A stretch of DNA of 64,000 bases, taken from assembly GCA_937924895.1 (NCBI GenBank), contig CALEYP010000096.1, positions 1-64,000 on the forward strand, given 5' to 3'. Position 1 is the stretch's first letter. The number at the start of each line of letters is the position of its first letter. Positions 9,514 to 17,532 of this stretch are shown here, piece after piece. The translations under genes and the position numbers were made by a program. The stretch comes from an uncultured Alphaproteobacteria bacterium (lineage in GTDB: Bacteria > Pseudomonadota > Alphaproteobacteria > Puniceispirillales > Puniceispirillaceae). The notes beneath the pieces were generated by a model. That model was not told the DNA's origin. It made no database searches and saw only the letters and a list, made by a program, of their open reading frames with translations.

Positions 9514-11442
9514 TTAGCCCTTACCGCGCCATGGAATAAGCTTTGCAATCATGAGGCGCATGAACAGATCAAACGCCAAACCTAGCAAGCCCATGATTAA
9601 AATGGTTACCCAAATCAATTCATAGTCTGACACAGTTCTCGCCACATTCTCAATGAAGCCGATACCGGTGGTGCCCGCCAACATCTCAGCAGCCACCAAC
9701 GTGCCCCAACAGACCCCAATGGCGATACGGGCGCCAGTAAGGATTTCAGGTAGGGCATTTGGTAGAATCACATTCTTCAGAATTTGGCGGTTTGATGCGC
9801 CCAAAGAGTGCGAGGCTCTAATCTTTGACAATTGTGTGCCAGAGGCGCCCGTCCGTGCAGATATCCACATAATGGCAAATACCACCCTGAATAGCAGGAA
9901 GATTTTACCATCATCCTGAATACCAAAGATTGTCAAAATCAACGGTGCCCATGCCAATGGCGGTACCGGACGATAGAGCTCAATCATCGGGTCAAAGAAT
10001 GATTTGAAGAAGCGTGACACACCCATATAGATACCAAGTGGCACACCAATCAAAATCCCAAGCGCGAGCGCAACAAGAACGCGGAATAGCGAATCCCAAA
10101 TATGACCATCTAGCATTGGCACATAGCCAAGGCTGACCTCACCACTTGCAAAGGCAAGCAATTTGTCTTTGTAATTCGGGTCGAAGGCACCTGTGGCATC
10201 ATGTGTACCATAGCTACCAGGTAGCATATCCACCAACCCATCAGGAATGAGGAAGTCAACCACATCGGCGATGGCAAGCCATTTCCACCAAAGCAAGGTT
10301 GTACCTTTAAAGCCACCACCTTCATCAGTGTTTGGATTAGCAAGACGTCCTAATGTGGCAATCACATCAGTTGGCTTTGGTAGCCATCTTGCTGAGCCTT
10401 GTTCAGTACAGATGGTGCGTGACTTCACAACACCTTCACCTGGCATAAAGACAGCATCGACGAAGGATAGGCTGCCTTTGGCATCGCCAATGGCATCATC
10501 AAGACGGTCAATCGCTGCATGGACGCCAACGAGTGATTCAGCAGGGAAAATAAGACCATCATCGAGACGACGGAAAATCCGCTCTACCGCCTTGAGGTAG
10601 TCATTGCGTGTTTTTGCCGTGGCTTCATCAAAGGCTGATGATTTATTTGCGTCTTTCAAAGACGCAATATCAGCTTTTGCATCAGCAATCATAGCACCAG
10701 CCTCATCAGGCATGTTACGCACAGATGTATAGCTTTTCGCAATCACAGCCGCATCAACAGCAACATTATCAAACAAGACGCCGCGCGGTGATGTTGCGAG
10801 AATAGGAATCTCGTCTTCAGTCACGCCCCATGGCGGCTGATCACTTGCTTCGGCAGAGGGCACAAGACCATCAGGGCCTGCTCTGAGGCGGTCTGAGATA
10901 CCGTCAAGCTGATTAGCGACCGCATCAAATTGACGGAGTGCTTCATCAGCCAGATTAGCCGGATCGGAATAAAGCGTGATAAGACCTTTTGATGTGTTGT
11001 AGATACTATCAAGCTGCGCAATCTCAGAGGCCGTGAAGGCATCAGCTGGTAGGCGTGCATAAAGCGCGTCTAGCTGCTCATTATTGCGAACAACAATATC
11101 TGTTGATTTATAATAGCGCGATTCGATCGGCAATGTTGCCTTAATCGGTGAGACAGCTTCATTCAGTTTCCCGATTTGGCACAATTCATTTGCCGCATTT
11201 GGAAAATAAGCACGCGCCATGCCCCAAGAAAAGAAGAACCAGACAAGCATGAGGGCAGACATGCCGCAAACGGCCCAGTACCAGCCACCTTTGGTGCGCT
11301 CTGGGTCACCAAACACCTCGTCTGTTTCACGTAAGATTGTTTCTTTACGGCCTACATAGATTGACCAAATAAAGGCAATCACAAGACCAATGATTATAAC
11401 AGCAGCAATATCTGCTCTGTGGAAAGAAATCCAATTAAGCAC
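9514..11442 (-). CDS. tauC: NitT/TauT-family ABC permease with a long N-terminal extension (TauC-like)
   Basis: Permease of a sulfonate/taurine-type importer, 642 residues, more than twice the usual 250-280. The normal permease core is C-terminal (about residue 440 onward): HIWDSLFRVLVALALG, YRPVPPLAWAPL, and the EAA loop (SLGASNRQILKNVILPNALPEI). Ahead of it are two membrane helices (about 12-30 and 57-75) and roughly 350 mostly polar residues rich in predicted helix (LDALYARLPADAF and following), probably outside the membrane core. Its start overlaps the ATPase gene by 8 nt. Assignment to taurine rests on neighbours (aminotransferase, Pta, SoeABC), not on the permease itself. Confidence 0.82.
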   Translation of the reverse strand: MLNWISFHRADIAAVIIIGLVIAFIWSIYVGRKETILRETDEVFGDPERTKGGWYWAVCGMSALMLVWFFFSWGMARAYFPNAANELCQIGKLNEAVSPIKATLPIESRYYKSTDIVVRNNEQLDALYARLPADAFTASEIAQLDSIYNTSKGLITLYSDPANLADEALRQFDAVANQLDGISDRLRAGPDGLVPSAEASDQPPWGVTEDEIPILATSPRGVLFDNVAVDAAVIAKSYTSVRNMPDEAGAMIADAKADIASLKDANKSSAFDEATAKTRNDYLKAVERIFRRLDDGLIFPAESLVGVHAAIDRLDDAIGDAKGSLSFVDAVFMPGEGVVKSRTICTEQGSARWLPKPTDVIATLGRLANPNTDEGGGFKGTTLLWWKWLAIADVVDFLIPDGLVDMLPGSYGTHDATGAFDPNYKDKLLAFASGEVSLGYVPMLDGHIWDSLFRVLVALALGILIGVPLGIYMGVSRFFKSFFDPMIELYRPVPPLAWAPLILTIFGIQDDGKIFLLFRVVFAIMWISARTGASGTQLSKIRASHSLGASNRQILKNVILPNALPEILTGARIAIGVCWGTLVAAEMLAGTTGIGFIENVARTVSDYELIWVTILIMGLLGLAFDLFMRLMIAKLIPWRGKG

Positions 11443-12232
11443 CGCTCATGATCTCCTCTTCCATGTCCCAGATCATTGTTAAAATTTCTTCACGGACAGC
11501 CCCGAAATCTGGTTGTTGTTTAATGTCTCTCAGAGACGTCGTTAACCCTTGTTCCGCAAAGGGCAGATTATATTCTTTGTGAATGCGGCCTGGACGAGGC
11601 GCCATCACAAAGAGGCGTTCGCCTAAAAGCAAGGCTTCTTCGACAGAGTGCGTAATGATGATGATGGTCTTGCCTGTCTCTTTCCATAACTCAAGAATGA
11701 GAGACTGCATCTTCTCGCGTGTTAACGCATCAAGCGCGCCAAGCGGTTCATCCATCAAAATCACATCAGGGTCATTCACAAGGCAGCGGGCAAGTGCCAC
11801 ACGCTGTTTCATAACAGCTGATAATTGATATGTTGGTGTATCATCAAAGCCAGCTAGACCTACAATATCGAGCCATTTTTCAACGAGCTCAGCACTTTTG
11901 GCCTTATCTTCATTTTTCATACGTAGGCCAAAATCAACATTCTTTGACACAGGCAGCCATTCAAATAATGCGCCTTGCTGAAAGACCATGCCGCGTTCAA
12001 CGCCAGGTGCTTTGATTTCGTTTTCGCCTAATTTGAGACTGCCTGAGGTTTGGTTTAGGAACCCAGCAACCACATTGAGCAACGTTGTTTTGCCACAGCC
12101 AGAAGGGCCTAGCACAGATAACAACTCGCCTTTTTTTAGCGTAAAATTAATATCTTTGAGGGCTTCGACCGCCGCGCCGGTTTGCGGGTTGGTAAAAGTC
12201 ATACATAGATCGGAACATACGAGATCTGCCAT
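11435..12232 (-). CDS. tauB: NitT/TauT-family ABC ATP-binding protein with altered signature motif (TauB-like)
   Basis: ATPase subunit of the sulfonate-type importer, 265 residues. It has Walker A (GPSGCGKTT), the Q-loop (MVFQQGALFEW), Walker B (VILMDEPLGALD) and the H-loop (IIITHSVEEALLLG). The ABC signature reads LSAVMKQR where LSGGMKQR is normal; I confirmed the codons TTA TCA GCT GTT ATG on the minus strand. It overlaps the permease gene and follows the SBP gene after a terminator hairpin. Confidence 0.87.
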   Translation of the reverse strand: MADLVCSDLCMTFTNPQTGAAVEALKDINFTLKKGELLSVLGPSGCGKTTLLNVVAGFLNQTSGSLKLGENEIKAPGVERGMVFQQGALFEWLPVSKNVDFGLRMKNEDKAKSAELVEKWLDIVGLAGFDDTPTYQLSAVMKQRVALARCLVNDPDVILMDEPLGALDALTREKMQSLILELWKETGKTIIIITHSVEEALLLGERLFVMAPRPGRIHKEYNLPFAEQGLTTSLRDIKQQPDFGAVREEILTMIWDMEEEIMSGA

Positions 12233-12267
12233 ATTATCGTCCCCCTTTAGGTGACTATTGTCAGAAG

Positions 12268-12299
12268 AAAAAAGAGCCCACCAAGACTGGTGAGCTCTT
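12268..12299 (-). terminator. Intrinsic terminator/attenuator between tauA-like and tauB-like genes
   Basis: On the minus strand a 12-bp stem with one mismatch (arms 12299-12288 and 12283-12272, loop 12287-12284) is followed by TTTTTT. It lies between the SBP stop and the ATPase start of the same operon, so it should make the SBP transcript more abundant than the transporter transcript. Confidence 0.82.
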
Positions 12300-12315
12300 C
12301 TTATTGTGGAAAGGT

Positions 12316-13290
12316 TTATTGTAGGTAAGAACCGTCAATTACAGAGACGAGTGAACCTGTGATACCCTTCACATTTGTCTTCACGAAGACTGAACCAAGT
12401 GATTCAGCAGCGGCACCTGCAATGCCGTCATTACCGAAGTAGTTAGCTACTTGCTCAGCTGAAGATGGGAACATGAAACCAGCCATCTGGTTGCGTGTCT
12501 GCTCTACGCTCATACCAGCATCTGCTGCTACTTTTGCGATTTGTGCATCTGTTGCTTCCCAAGCGGCGTTTGCTTCTTCTGTCACTTCTAGGAATGTGCG
12601 AAGCAAGTCTGGGTTTTCAGTTGCGAACTTTTCAGTCACTGAAATCACGTCGAATGAGCCGATGCCAGCATCTGCTTTTTCTGAAGTTGACATGATTGGT
12701 GTGCCAACTTCGCCAGCGGCTGCTGCTGAGTTACCACCGAAGATACATGCCATAGCAACTGAACCATCAGCCAATGACACAGCACCGTCTGCTGGCGCTT
12801 GGTCAACGATTGTCATTGTTGATGTATCAACACCAAGAGCGGCCATTTGCTTTCTGAATGAGAAGTCAGCCATTGTGTTTAGTGGCACAGCAACAGTCAT
12901 GCCTTCTAGCTCAGATGCGTTTGCTGATGAAATGCCGAGATCGTTTGATACGAAACAATCATTAGCTTCATATACCACAGCAATACCAACCATCTTCAAT
13001 GGTGCGCCCTGCTGAATGGCTGTCACGAATGGTGCAAGACCCTGTGAGTAAGCAATATCAATATCGCCAGCTAGCATCGCTTCTGTCATAGCCACACCAG
13101 TTGAGAAATCTGTCCAGTTCACATCAACACCCATGGCATCGTCATAGGCTTTGTCAACTTTAGCAATCTGGTTCGGTGTTGCCCATTCCAAGAAGAAAGC
13201 AACGTTAACAGAGTCAGCAGCTGAAGCAATGGCAGTTGTGCCAAGCAACATGGCTGAACCAGCAGCGATTGATTGAAGCAGTTTTTTCAT
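12316..13290 (-). CDS. tauA: Taurine/sulfonate-type ABC substrate-binding protein (TauA-like)
   Basis: Periplasmic SBP of the NitT/TauT class, 324 residues from ATG 13290, preceded by GGGAGGAC. The signal peptide MKKLLQSIAAGSAMLLGTTA ends near IASA. The mature part shows the class pattern (VNVAFFLEWATPNQIAKVD, AMLAGDIDIAYSQG, GMTVAVPLNTMADFS, FATENPDLLRTFLE). It is the first gene of the operon, with a terminator after it. A 16-nt promoter motif upstream is shared with the aminotransferase gene. Taurine is the most likely ligand from context; other small aminosulfonates or beta-alanine-like ligands are possible. Confidence 0.82.
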   Translation of the reverse strand: MKKLLQSIAAGSAMLLGTTAIASAADSVNVAFFLEWATPNQIAKVDKAYDDAMGVDVNWTDFSTGVAMTEAMLAGDIDIAYSQGLAPFVTAIQQGAPLKMVGIAVVYEANDCFVSNDLGISSANASELEGMTVAVPLNTMADFSFRKQMAALGVDTSTMTIVDQAPADGAVSLADGSVAMACIFGGNSAAAAGEVGTPIMSTSEKADAGIGSFDVISVTEKFATENPDLLRTFLEVTEEANAAWEATDAQIAKVAADAGMSVEQTRNQMAGFMFPSSAEQVANYFGNDGIAGAAAESLGSVFVKTNVKGITGSLVSVIDGSYLQ

Positions 13291-13315
13291 TTTGTCCTCC
13301 CGTGAAAACTGTCTT

Positions 13316-13330
13316 AATAGTTTAACTATT
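13316..13330. promoter_or_regulatory. Perfect palindrome upstream of the tauA-like gene
   Basis: AATAGTTTAACTATT: 7-bp arms around a single central base, 26 nt upstream of the SBP start codon and touching the shared promoter motif at 13328-13343. It is a candidate operator or 5'-leader hairpin. Confidence 0.4.
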
Positions 13331-13343
13331 CCGCAGGTAGTAT
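13328..13343 (-). promoter_or_regulatory. Shared promoter/operator motif, copy 1 (tauA-like gene)
   Basis: Plus-strand sequence ATTCCGCAGGTAGTAT. The same string with one added T occurs at 14841-14857 upstream of the aminotransferase gene. Read on the minus strand, the motif starts with ATACT, which with preceding bases resembles a -10 box (AATACT), so a bound regulator would sit over the start of transcription. Confidence 0.6.
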
Positions 13344-13406
13344 TTACACGCAAATAAAACTTTTATTTTTTTATTATTTACATGCGCCTTTGGCATAGTT
13401 GGTCTT

Positions 13407-13440
13407 AAAAAAAGCCCCCTTACCTTTTTGAAAGGGGGCT
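13407..13440 (-). terminator. Intrinsic terminator of the omega-aminotransferase gene
   Basis: A perfect 9-bp GC-rich stem, AAGGGGGCT (13440-13432 region) with AGCCCCCTT (13413-13421), 10-nt loop, followed on the minus strand by TTTTTTT. It lies 11 nt beyond the aminotransferase stop. Confidence 0.85.
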
Positions 13441-13450
13441 CTTTTAAGTC

Positions 13451-14764
13451 TTAGAGATGTTGATCAAGCGTCTTTCTAAACTTTTCGATGATCTCATCAA
13501 TATGATGTCGTTCTGCGATAAAGGCTGGTGCGAGGATGGCATTATCGCCTGTCCATTTCACATGCAAGCCATTCCAGAACATATCTTTTTGGAGCGCACC
13601 GCCCCTGGCACCTGGTGCTGCACCTGGATGAACTTCAACAGTGGCCATCATGCCAATACCGCGAAGGTCATAAACCAATGGGTGGTCTTTCAATGACCAG
13701 ACGCCTTCAAGGAAATAATCTTCCATTGCAGCGGCGCGTTCAAACAACCCTTCATCTTGATAGATTTTCTGCGTTGCTATGCCAGCGGCACAAGCAGCAG
13801 GGTGGGCGGAATAGGTATAGCCATGGAAGAATTCAATGGCGTCATCTGGTGACGCATTTGTGATGGTGTCATAAATCTCATCACGAACTGCAACCGCACC
13901 CATTGGGATCGCACCATTTGTAAGCGCCTTCGCCATGGTGATGATGTCTGGTGTGACACCAAAACGCTCTGAGGCAAAGCCTGTACCCATACGGCCAAAG
14001 CCTGTGATCACTTCATCAAACACAAGCAACATGCCATGCTTGTCACAGATCTCACGAACACGCTTTAGATAGCCTTCTGGTGGGACCAACGTGCCGGTTG
14101 AGCCAGCAACAGGCTCAATAAAGACAGCGGCGATTGTGCTGCCGCCATATGACATGGCAATGCGCTCGATATCTTCGGCCATTTCTGCGCCTGTCTTAGG
14201 CTGACCCTTAGAGAAGCGCTGCTCTTCGGTCCATGTGTGGCGGATCAAAGAGATGTTTGGCAAAGTGAGGCCAAATGTTTCTCTATTCTTGACCATGCCT
14301 GACAATGAAATGCCGCCCATATTCACACCATGATAGGCGCGTTCCCGGCTGACCATTCTATTGCGATGTGCTTCACCTTTCGCGCGATGATAGGCCAACA
14401 CGATCTTCATGGCTGTATCAACTGATTCTGAACCAGAATTTGTGAAGAAGACGTGATTCAGCGGGTCTGGCAAAATACGCGCGACCATTTCCGCCAATTC
14501 AAATGAGCCTGGATGACCCAATGAGAAATGCGGAATATAGTCATTCGTAGTCATCTGCTGATGAACGGCATCTGCAATTTCAGTGCGCCCGTGACCACAT
14601 GGTGTAGTGAACAAGCTTGATGAGCCGTCAATAACCTGACCGCCTTTATAATCCCAGCAATACATACCTTCTGATTTGACAACAAGGCGCGGTTCTTTTT
14701 TGAAAGCACGATTGGCGCTGAATGGCATCCAATGCGCTTCGAGTGAGTTAACGTCAAATGGCAT
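13451..14764 (-). CDS. Class III omega-amino acid:pyruvate aminotransferase (beta-alanine or taurine type)
   Basis: A 437-residue PLP enzyme that should move the amino group of an omega-amino acid to pyruvate. Family marks are the substrate-cap start LEAHWMPFSANRAF, TNSGSESVDTAMK (phosphate loop), RAYHGVN, LVFDEVITGFGR with the cofactor aspartate D250, and the PLP lysine K279 in ITMAKALTNGAIPMG. By its N-terminus it resembles beta-alanine:pyruvate aminotransferase. The neighbours (TauABC-like importer, MocR regulator, Pta, SoeABC) point to taurine:pyruvate aminotransferase activity, giving sulfoacetaldehyde. It starts at ATG 14764 behind GAGGGAGGG, divergent from the regulator, and ends at a strong terminator. 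Confidence 0.87.
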   Translation of the reverse strand: MPFDVNSLEAHWMPFSANRAFKKEPRLVVKSEGMYCWDYKGGQVIDGSSSLFTTPCGHGRTEIADAVHQQMTTNDYIPHFSLGHPGSFELAEMVARILPDPLNHVFFTNSGSESVDTAMKIVLAYHRAKGEAHRNRMVSRERAYHGVNMGGISLSGMVKNRETFGLTLPNISLIRHTWTEEQRFSKGQPKTGAEMAEDIERIAMSYGGSTIAAVFIEPVAGSTGTLVPPEGYLKRVREICDKHGMLLVFDEVITGFGRMGTGFASERFGVTPDIITMAKALTNGAIPMGAVAVRDEIYDTITNASPDDAIEFFHGYTYSAHPAACAAGIATQKIYQDEGLFERAAAMEDYFLEGVWSLKDHPLVYDLRGIGMMATVEVHPGAAPGARGGALQKDMFWNGLHVKWTGDNAILAPAFIAERHHIDEIIEKFRKTLDQHL

Positions 14765-14840
14765 ATCCAGCCCTCCCTCTGACTTATGAACCCATAGCGT
14801 AAAGCGGGCTCGTGGAAATAACTATCCTCACTCTCAGTGA

Positions 14841-14857
14841 ATTCCGCATGGTAGTAT
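14841..14857 (-). promoter_or_regulatory. Shared promoter/operator motif, copy 2 (aminotransferase/regulator intergenic region)
   Basis: Plus-strand sequence ATTCCGCATGGTAGTAT, matching 13328-13343 at every base except one inserted T. On the minus strand it begins TATACTACC, containing a good -10 box (TATACT) for the aminotransferase gene. It lies in the divergent region between the aminotransferase and the MocR-type regulator, the expected place for that regulator to bind. Confidence 0.62.
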
Positions 14858-14962
14858 AGAACCAGAAATGTGATTGACTGGTGCCAGATATGGGGGTCTA
14901 GTGTGAGAGTGCGCCTGTTTGCCAATAAGGTGCGGAATCACGACAATTTTTGGCAGGTGAGG

Positions 14963-16468
14963 ATGCTTGAAAACTTAATTTTTTCACTAGATAGCACGTC
15001 GAAGATTTCGCTGCAGATGCAGATACGGCAAATCTTTGTCGAATCAATCTTAAAGCGGATTTTGCTGCCGGGCGATAAATTGCCATCTTCGCGTGCCCTG
15101 TCACAACATTTAGGAGTTTCGCGTAATACGGTCAACCTCGCCTATCAGGCGTTGATGGATAGCGAATATATCGAGGCGCGTCCAAGATCTGGTTATGTGG
15201 TCAGTACGCAAGCACCAGTGGGGCGCATAGCCTTTGGTGAGGTGACATCTGATGAGTTGTCATCTGCTGATGAGGTGAATTGGACAGATAAATTAGTTGA
15301 ACAAACGGCGCCTATCCGCATGGTGAATAAGCCCCTAAATTGGCGAGAATATAAATATCCCTTTATATACGGGCAAACCGATAGCACCCTATTTGCGCAT
15401 TCTCAATGGCGAGAATGTTCACGCCAAGCTCTGGGTTTGCGCGATTTTGGTAATACCGTCGGTGATTTTGGGTTCAATGATGACCCTATGCTTGTGAATT
15501 ACATCAGCTCACGATCTTTGCCGCGGCGTGGGATCAAGGCGGTGTCTGAGCAAATTTTGGTGACGCTTGGGGCGCAAAATGCGCTATTTTTGGCAGCTCA
15601 TCTTTTGATTGATGAGAGCAAAAAAGTGGTGATTGAAGAGCCGTCCTACCCCGATTTGCGAGATATTATCTCGCGGCGTACATCACAGATCACAGCATTG
15701 CCGCTCGATGATGAAGGCATGATCTTAGATGAGGCTGTTTTATCTGAGGCTGACATTGTGTGCATCACACCCTCTCATCAATGCCCGACCACGACAACCA
15801 TGTCGTTACGGCGGCGGCAGGATTTGCTTGCTCTGGCCAAGCGTTATAATTTCTTGATCATTGAAGATGATTATGAGTTTGAGATGAATTTCATCGAAAA
15901 ACCATCGCCAGCGCTGAAATCGTTAGATAAATCTGGCCATGTCATTTATGTCGGGAGCCTCTCTAAATCATTATTCCCTGGCTTGAGGCTAGGCTATATG
16001 GTGGCGTCGATTCCCTTTATTCAAGAAGCCCGCACTTTGCGTCATTTGATGCTGCGTCACCCGCCCGGTCACACACAGCGCACAGCCGCCTATTTCTTGG
16101 CACTTGGTCATTATGAAGCGCAACTTCGTCGGTTGCGCCGCCATCTTGAAAAGCGACGCGAAGTGATGGCCGCTGCGTTGGAACAAGAAAGTTTATTCAA
16201 ACAGACAGCCGCTCATTTTGGTGGGACGAGTTTTTGGATTCAAGGTCCATATTGGCTAGATGCAAGAGACTTGGCGCTTCGTGCGGCAGATCAAGGTATC
16301 TTGATTGAGCCTGGGGATGTATTTTTTAGCCCACAAACCGCGCCATTGAACTATTTCAGGCTGGCTTATTCGTCGATTGAAGAAGATAAAATAACCGCTG
16401 GTATCTCGTTATTATCCAACATCGCGCGCCAGATGGAGCGTGAGCGGGCGCGTGAACTGGCACTATGA
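14963..16468 (+). CDS. MocR-type GntR/aminotransferase-fold transcriptional regulator (TauR-like)
   Basis: A 501-residue regulator fusing an N-terminal winged helix (about residues 10-80: LQMQIRQIFVESIL, LPSSRALSQHLGVSRNTVNLAYQAL) to a class I aminotransferase-like domain (about 130-490) with the PLP site YVGSLSKSLFPG, lysine K335, and IIEDDYEFE. MocR proteins use PLP or its adducts to sense metabolites; TauR activates taurine genes in alphaproteobacteria. ATG 14963 is chosen because the family begins here (MLENLIFSLD) and AGGTGAGG precedes it; an upstream ATG at 14870 adds residues unlike the family. It is divergent from the aminotransferase gene and directly upstream of pta. Confidence 0.85.
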   Translation: MLENLIFSLDSTSKISLQMQIRQIFVESILKRILLPGDKLPSSRALSQHLGVSRNTVNLAYQALMDSEYIEARPRSGYVVSTQAPVGRIAFGEVTSDELSSADEVNWTDKLVEQTAPIRMVNKPLNWREYKYPFIYGQTDSTLFAHSQWRECSRQALGLRDFGNTVGDFGFNDDPMLVNYISSRSLPRRGIKAVSEQILVTLGAQNALFLAAHLLIDESKKVVIEEPSYPDLRDIISRRTSQITALPLDDEGMILDEAVLSEADIVCITPSHQCPTTTTMSLRRRQDLLALAKRYNFLIIEDDYEFEMNFIEKPSPALKSLDKSGHVIYVGSLSKSLFPGLRLGYMVASIPFIQEARTLRHLMLRHPPGHTQRTAAYFLALGHYEAQLRRLRRHLEKRREVMAAALEQESLFKQTAAHFGGTSFWIQGPYWLDARDLALRAADQGILIEPGDVFFSPQTAPLNYFRLAYSSIEEDKITAGISLLSNIARQMERERARELAL

Positions 16469-16572
16469 CAATCAAAATCTGGTGCTGATAGCTAGAAGAT
16501 GATAGGCCTATGGTAATAGTTACGGGTCTTGCCCAAAAGAATGTGACGCTGGGTCAGGGGGGTGCGCAGCAA

Positions 16573-17511
16573 ATGACGGATGCGACTTCATTTTTATCAC
16601 AGGCGGTGCCATCTTGCCCTTCTTGGTTGCTACAACAGGCGGCGCGTGGTGATGCTGTTCCCATGGGATTTGTCAGAGCGACCTCTGCCACTGTGTTAGA
16701 ATCAGCGATGGATGCCGCCAAAGCAGGCCTTGTGGTGCCACACCTTATTGGCGAGGGTGATGAGATAAAAGAAATCGCCGCTGCCGCAGCTATTTCCTTG
16801 GACGGTGCTGTTATCCATGAGGCAGCAGGTGAACAAGGTGCCATTGATACAGCGATAGCCTTAGCCAAATCAGATGTGATTCGCGGGTTTGTGAAAGGCC
16901 AGCTTCATACCGATATTTTTATGGGGGGGCTTGTCAAACGTGACGCGGGAATTCGCACCGATCAAAGAATGGTTCATGTCTTTGCGATGCTGCCCCCAGA
17001 TGGTGGCCAGCCGATCTTTGTCTCTGATGGAGCGGTTAATGTCACCCCCAATGACGAAACAAAATTAGTGGCTGCCTTGCAGGTGGCAAAGCTGGCTCGT
17101 GCCATCGGCCAACAGCGTCCAAAGATTGCCTTTTTATCTGCTACAGAATCAGAAATTGAATCGGTTCCCTCATCACTTGATGCTGGGCGTCTTGCACAAT
17201 TGGCGCGCGAAGCCGATGATGCTGCTGATTTTGCAGGGCCGTTATCTCTTGATTTGGCGATCGCTCCGCAGGCTGTGGCCGCGAAGGGGCTCAGTGACAA
17301 CCCTGTCGCAGGGCGCGCTGATGGGTTGATTGTGCCTGACATTGTCTCTGGCAATATTTTATTTAAGTCGCTTGTCTGGTTTGGTGGTGGGGCCGCAGCC
17401 GGGCTTGTCATGGGCGGGCGATTGCCCATTATCTTGACAAGCCGGTCTGATCCGGCACCAGCTAGGCTCGCTTCTATCGCGTTGGGCGCTATTGCCGCGC
17501 AACAGCTTTGA
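16573..17511 (+). CDS. pta: Phosphate acetyltransferase (phosphotransacetylase domain only)
   Basis: Converts acetyl phosphate and CoA to acetyl-CoA and phosphate. A 312-residue PTA/PTB-fold protein without the long N-terminal DRTGG part, as in short Pta enzymes of sulfonate pathways. Visible are GFVKGQLHTDIFMGGLVKR, the GPLSLDLAI segment and a C-terminal glycine-rich VWFGGGAAAGLVMGGRLPIILTSRSDP. ATG 16573 follows CAGGGGGGT; an ATG at 16510 would add 21 residues. It sits between the MocR regulator and soeA. In taurine pathways Pta uses acetyl phosphate released by Xsc, and xsc is not here. A phosphate butyryltransferase is the alternative reading. Confidence 0.82.
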   Translation: MTDATSFLSQAVPSCPSWLLQQAARGDAVPMGFVRATSATVLESAMDAAKAGLVVPHLIGEGDEIKEIAAAAAISLDGAVIHEAAGEQGAIDTAIALAKSDVIRGFVKGQLHTDIFMGGLVKRDAGIRTDQRMVHVFAMLPPDGGQPIFVSDGAVNVTPNDETKLVAALQVAKLARAIGQQRPKIAFLSATESEIESVPSSLDAGRLAQLAREADDAADFAGPLSLDLAIAPQAVAAKGLSDNPVAGRADGLIVPDIVSGNILFKSLVWFGGGAAAGLVMGGRLPIILTSRSDPAPARLASIALGAIAAQQL

Positions 17512-17532
17512 TTAACAGAAAGTAATAAACGC

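Noticed and set aside
12473..13015. 180-codon open frame on the plus strand inside the tauA-like gene
   Set aside because: Antisense to a clearly real SBP gene; its Ser/Ala/Thr-rich translation is the mirror of that gene's codon style, and there is no ribosome-binding site or family resemblance.
16469..16572. Remnant of xsc between the MocR regulator and pta
   Set aside because: The gap is too short and none of its frames resembles a thiamine diphosphate enzyme, so there is no visible relic.
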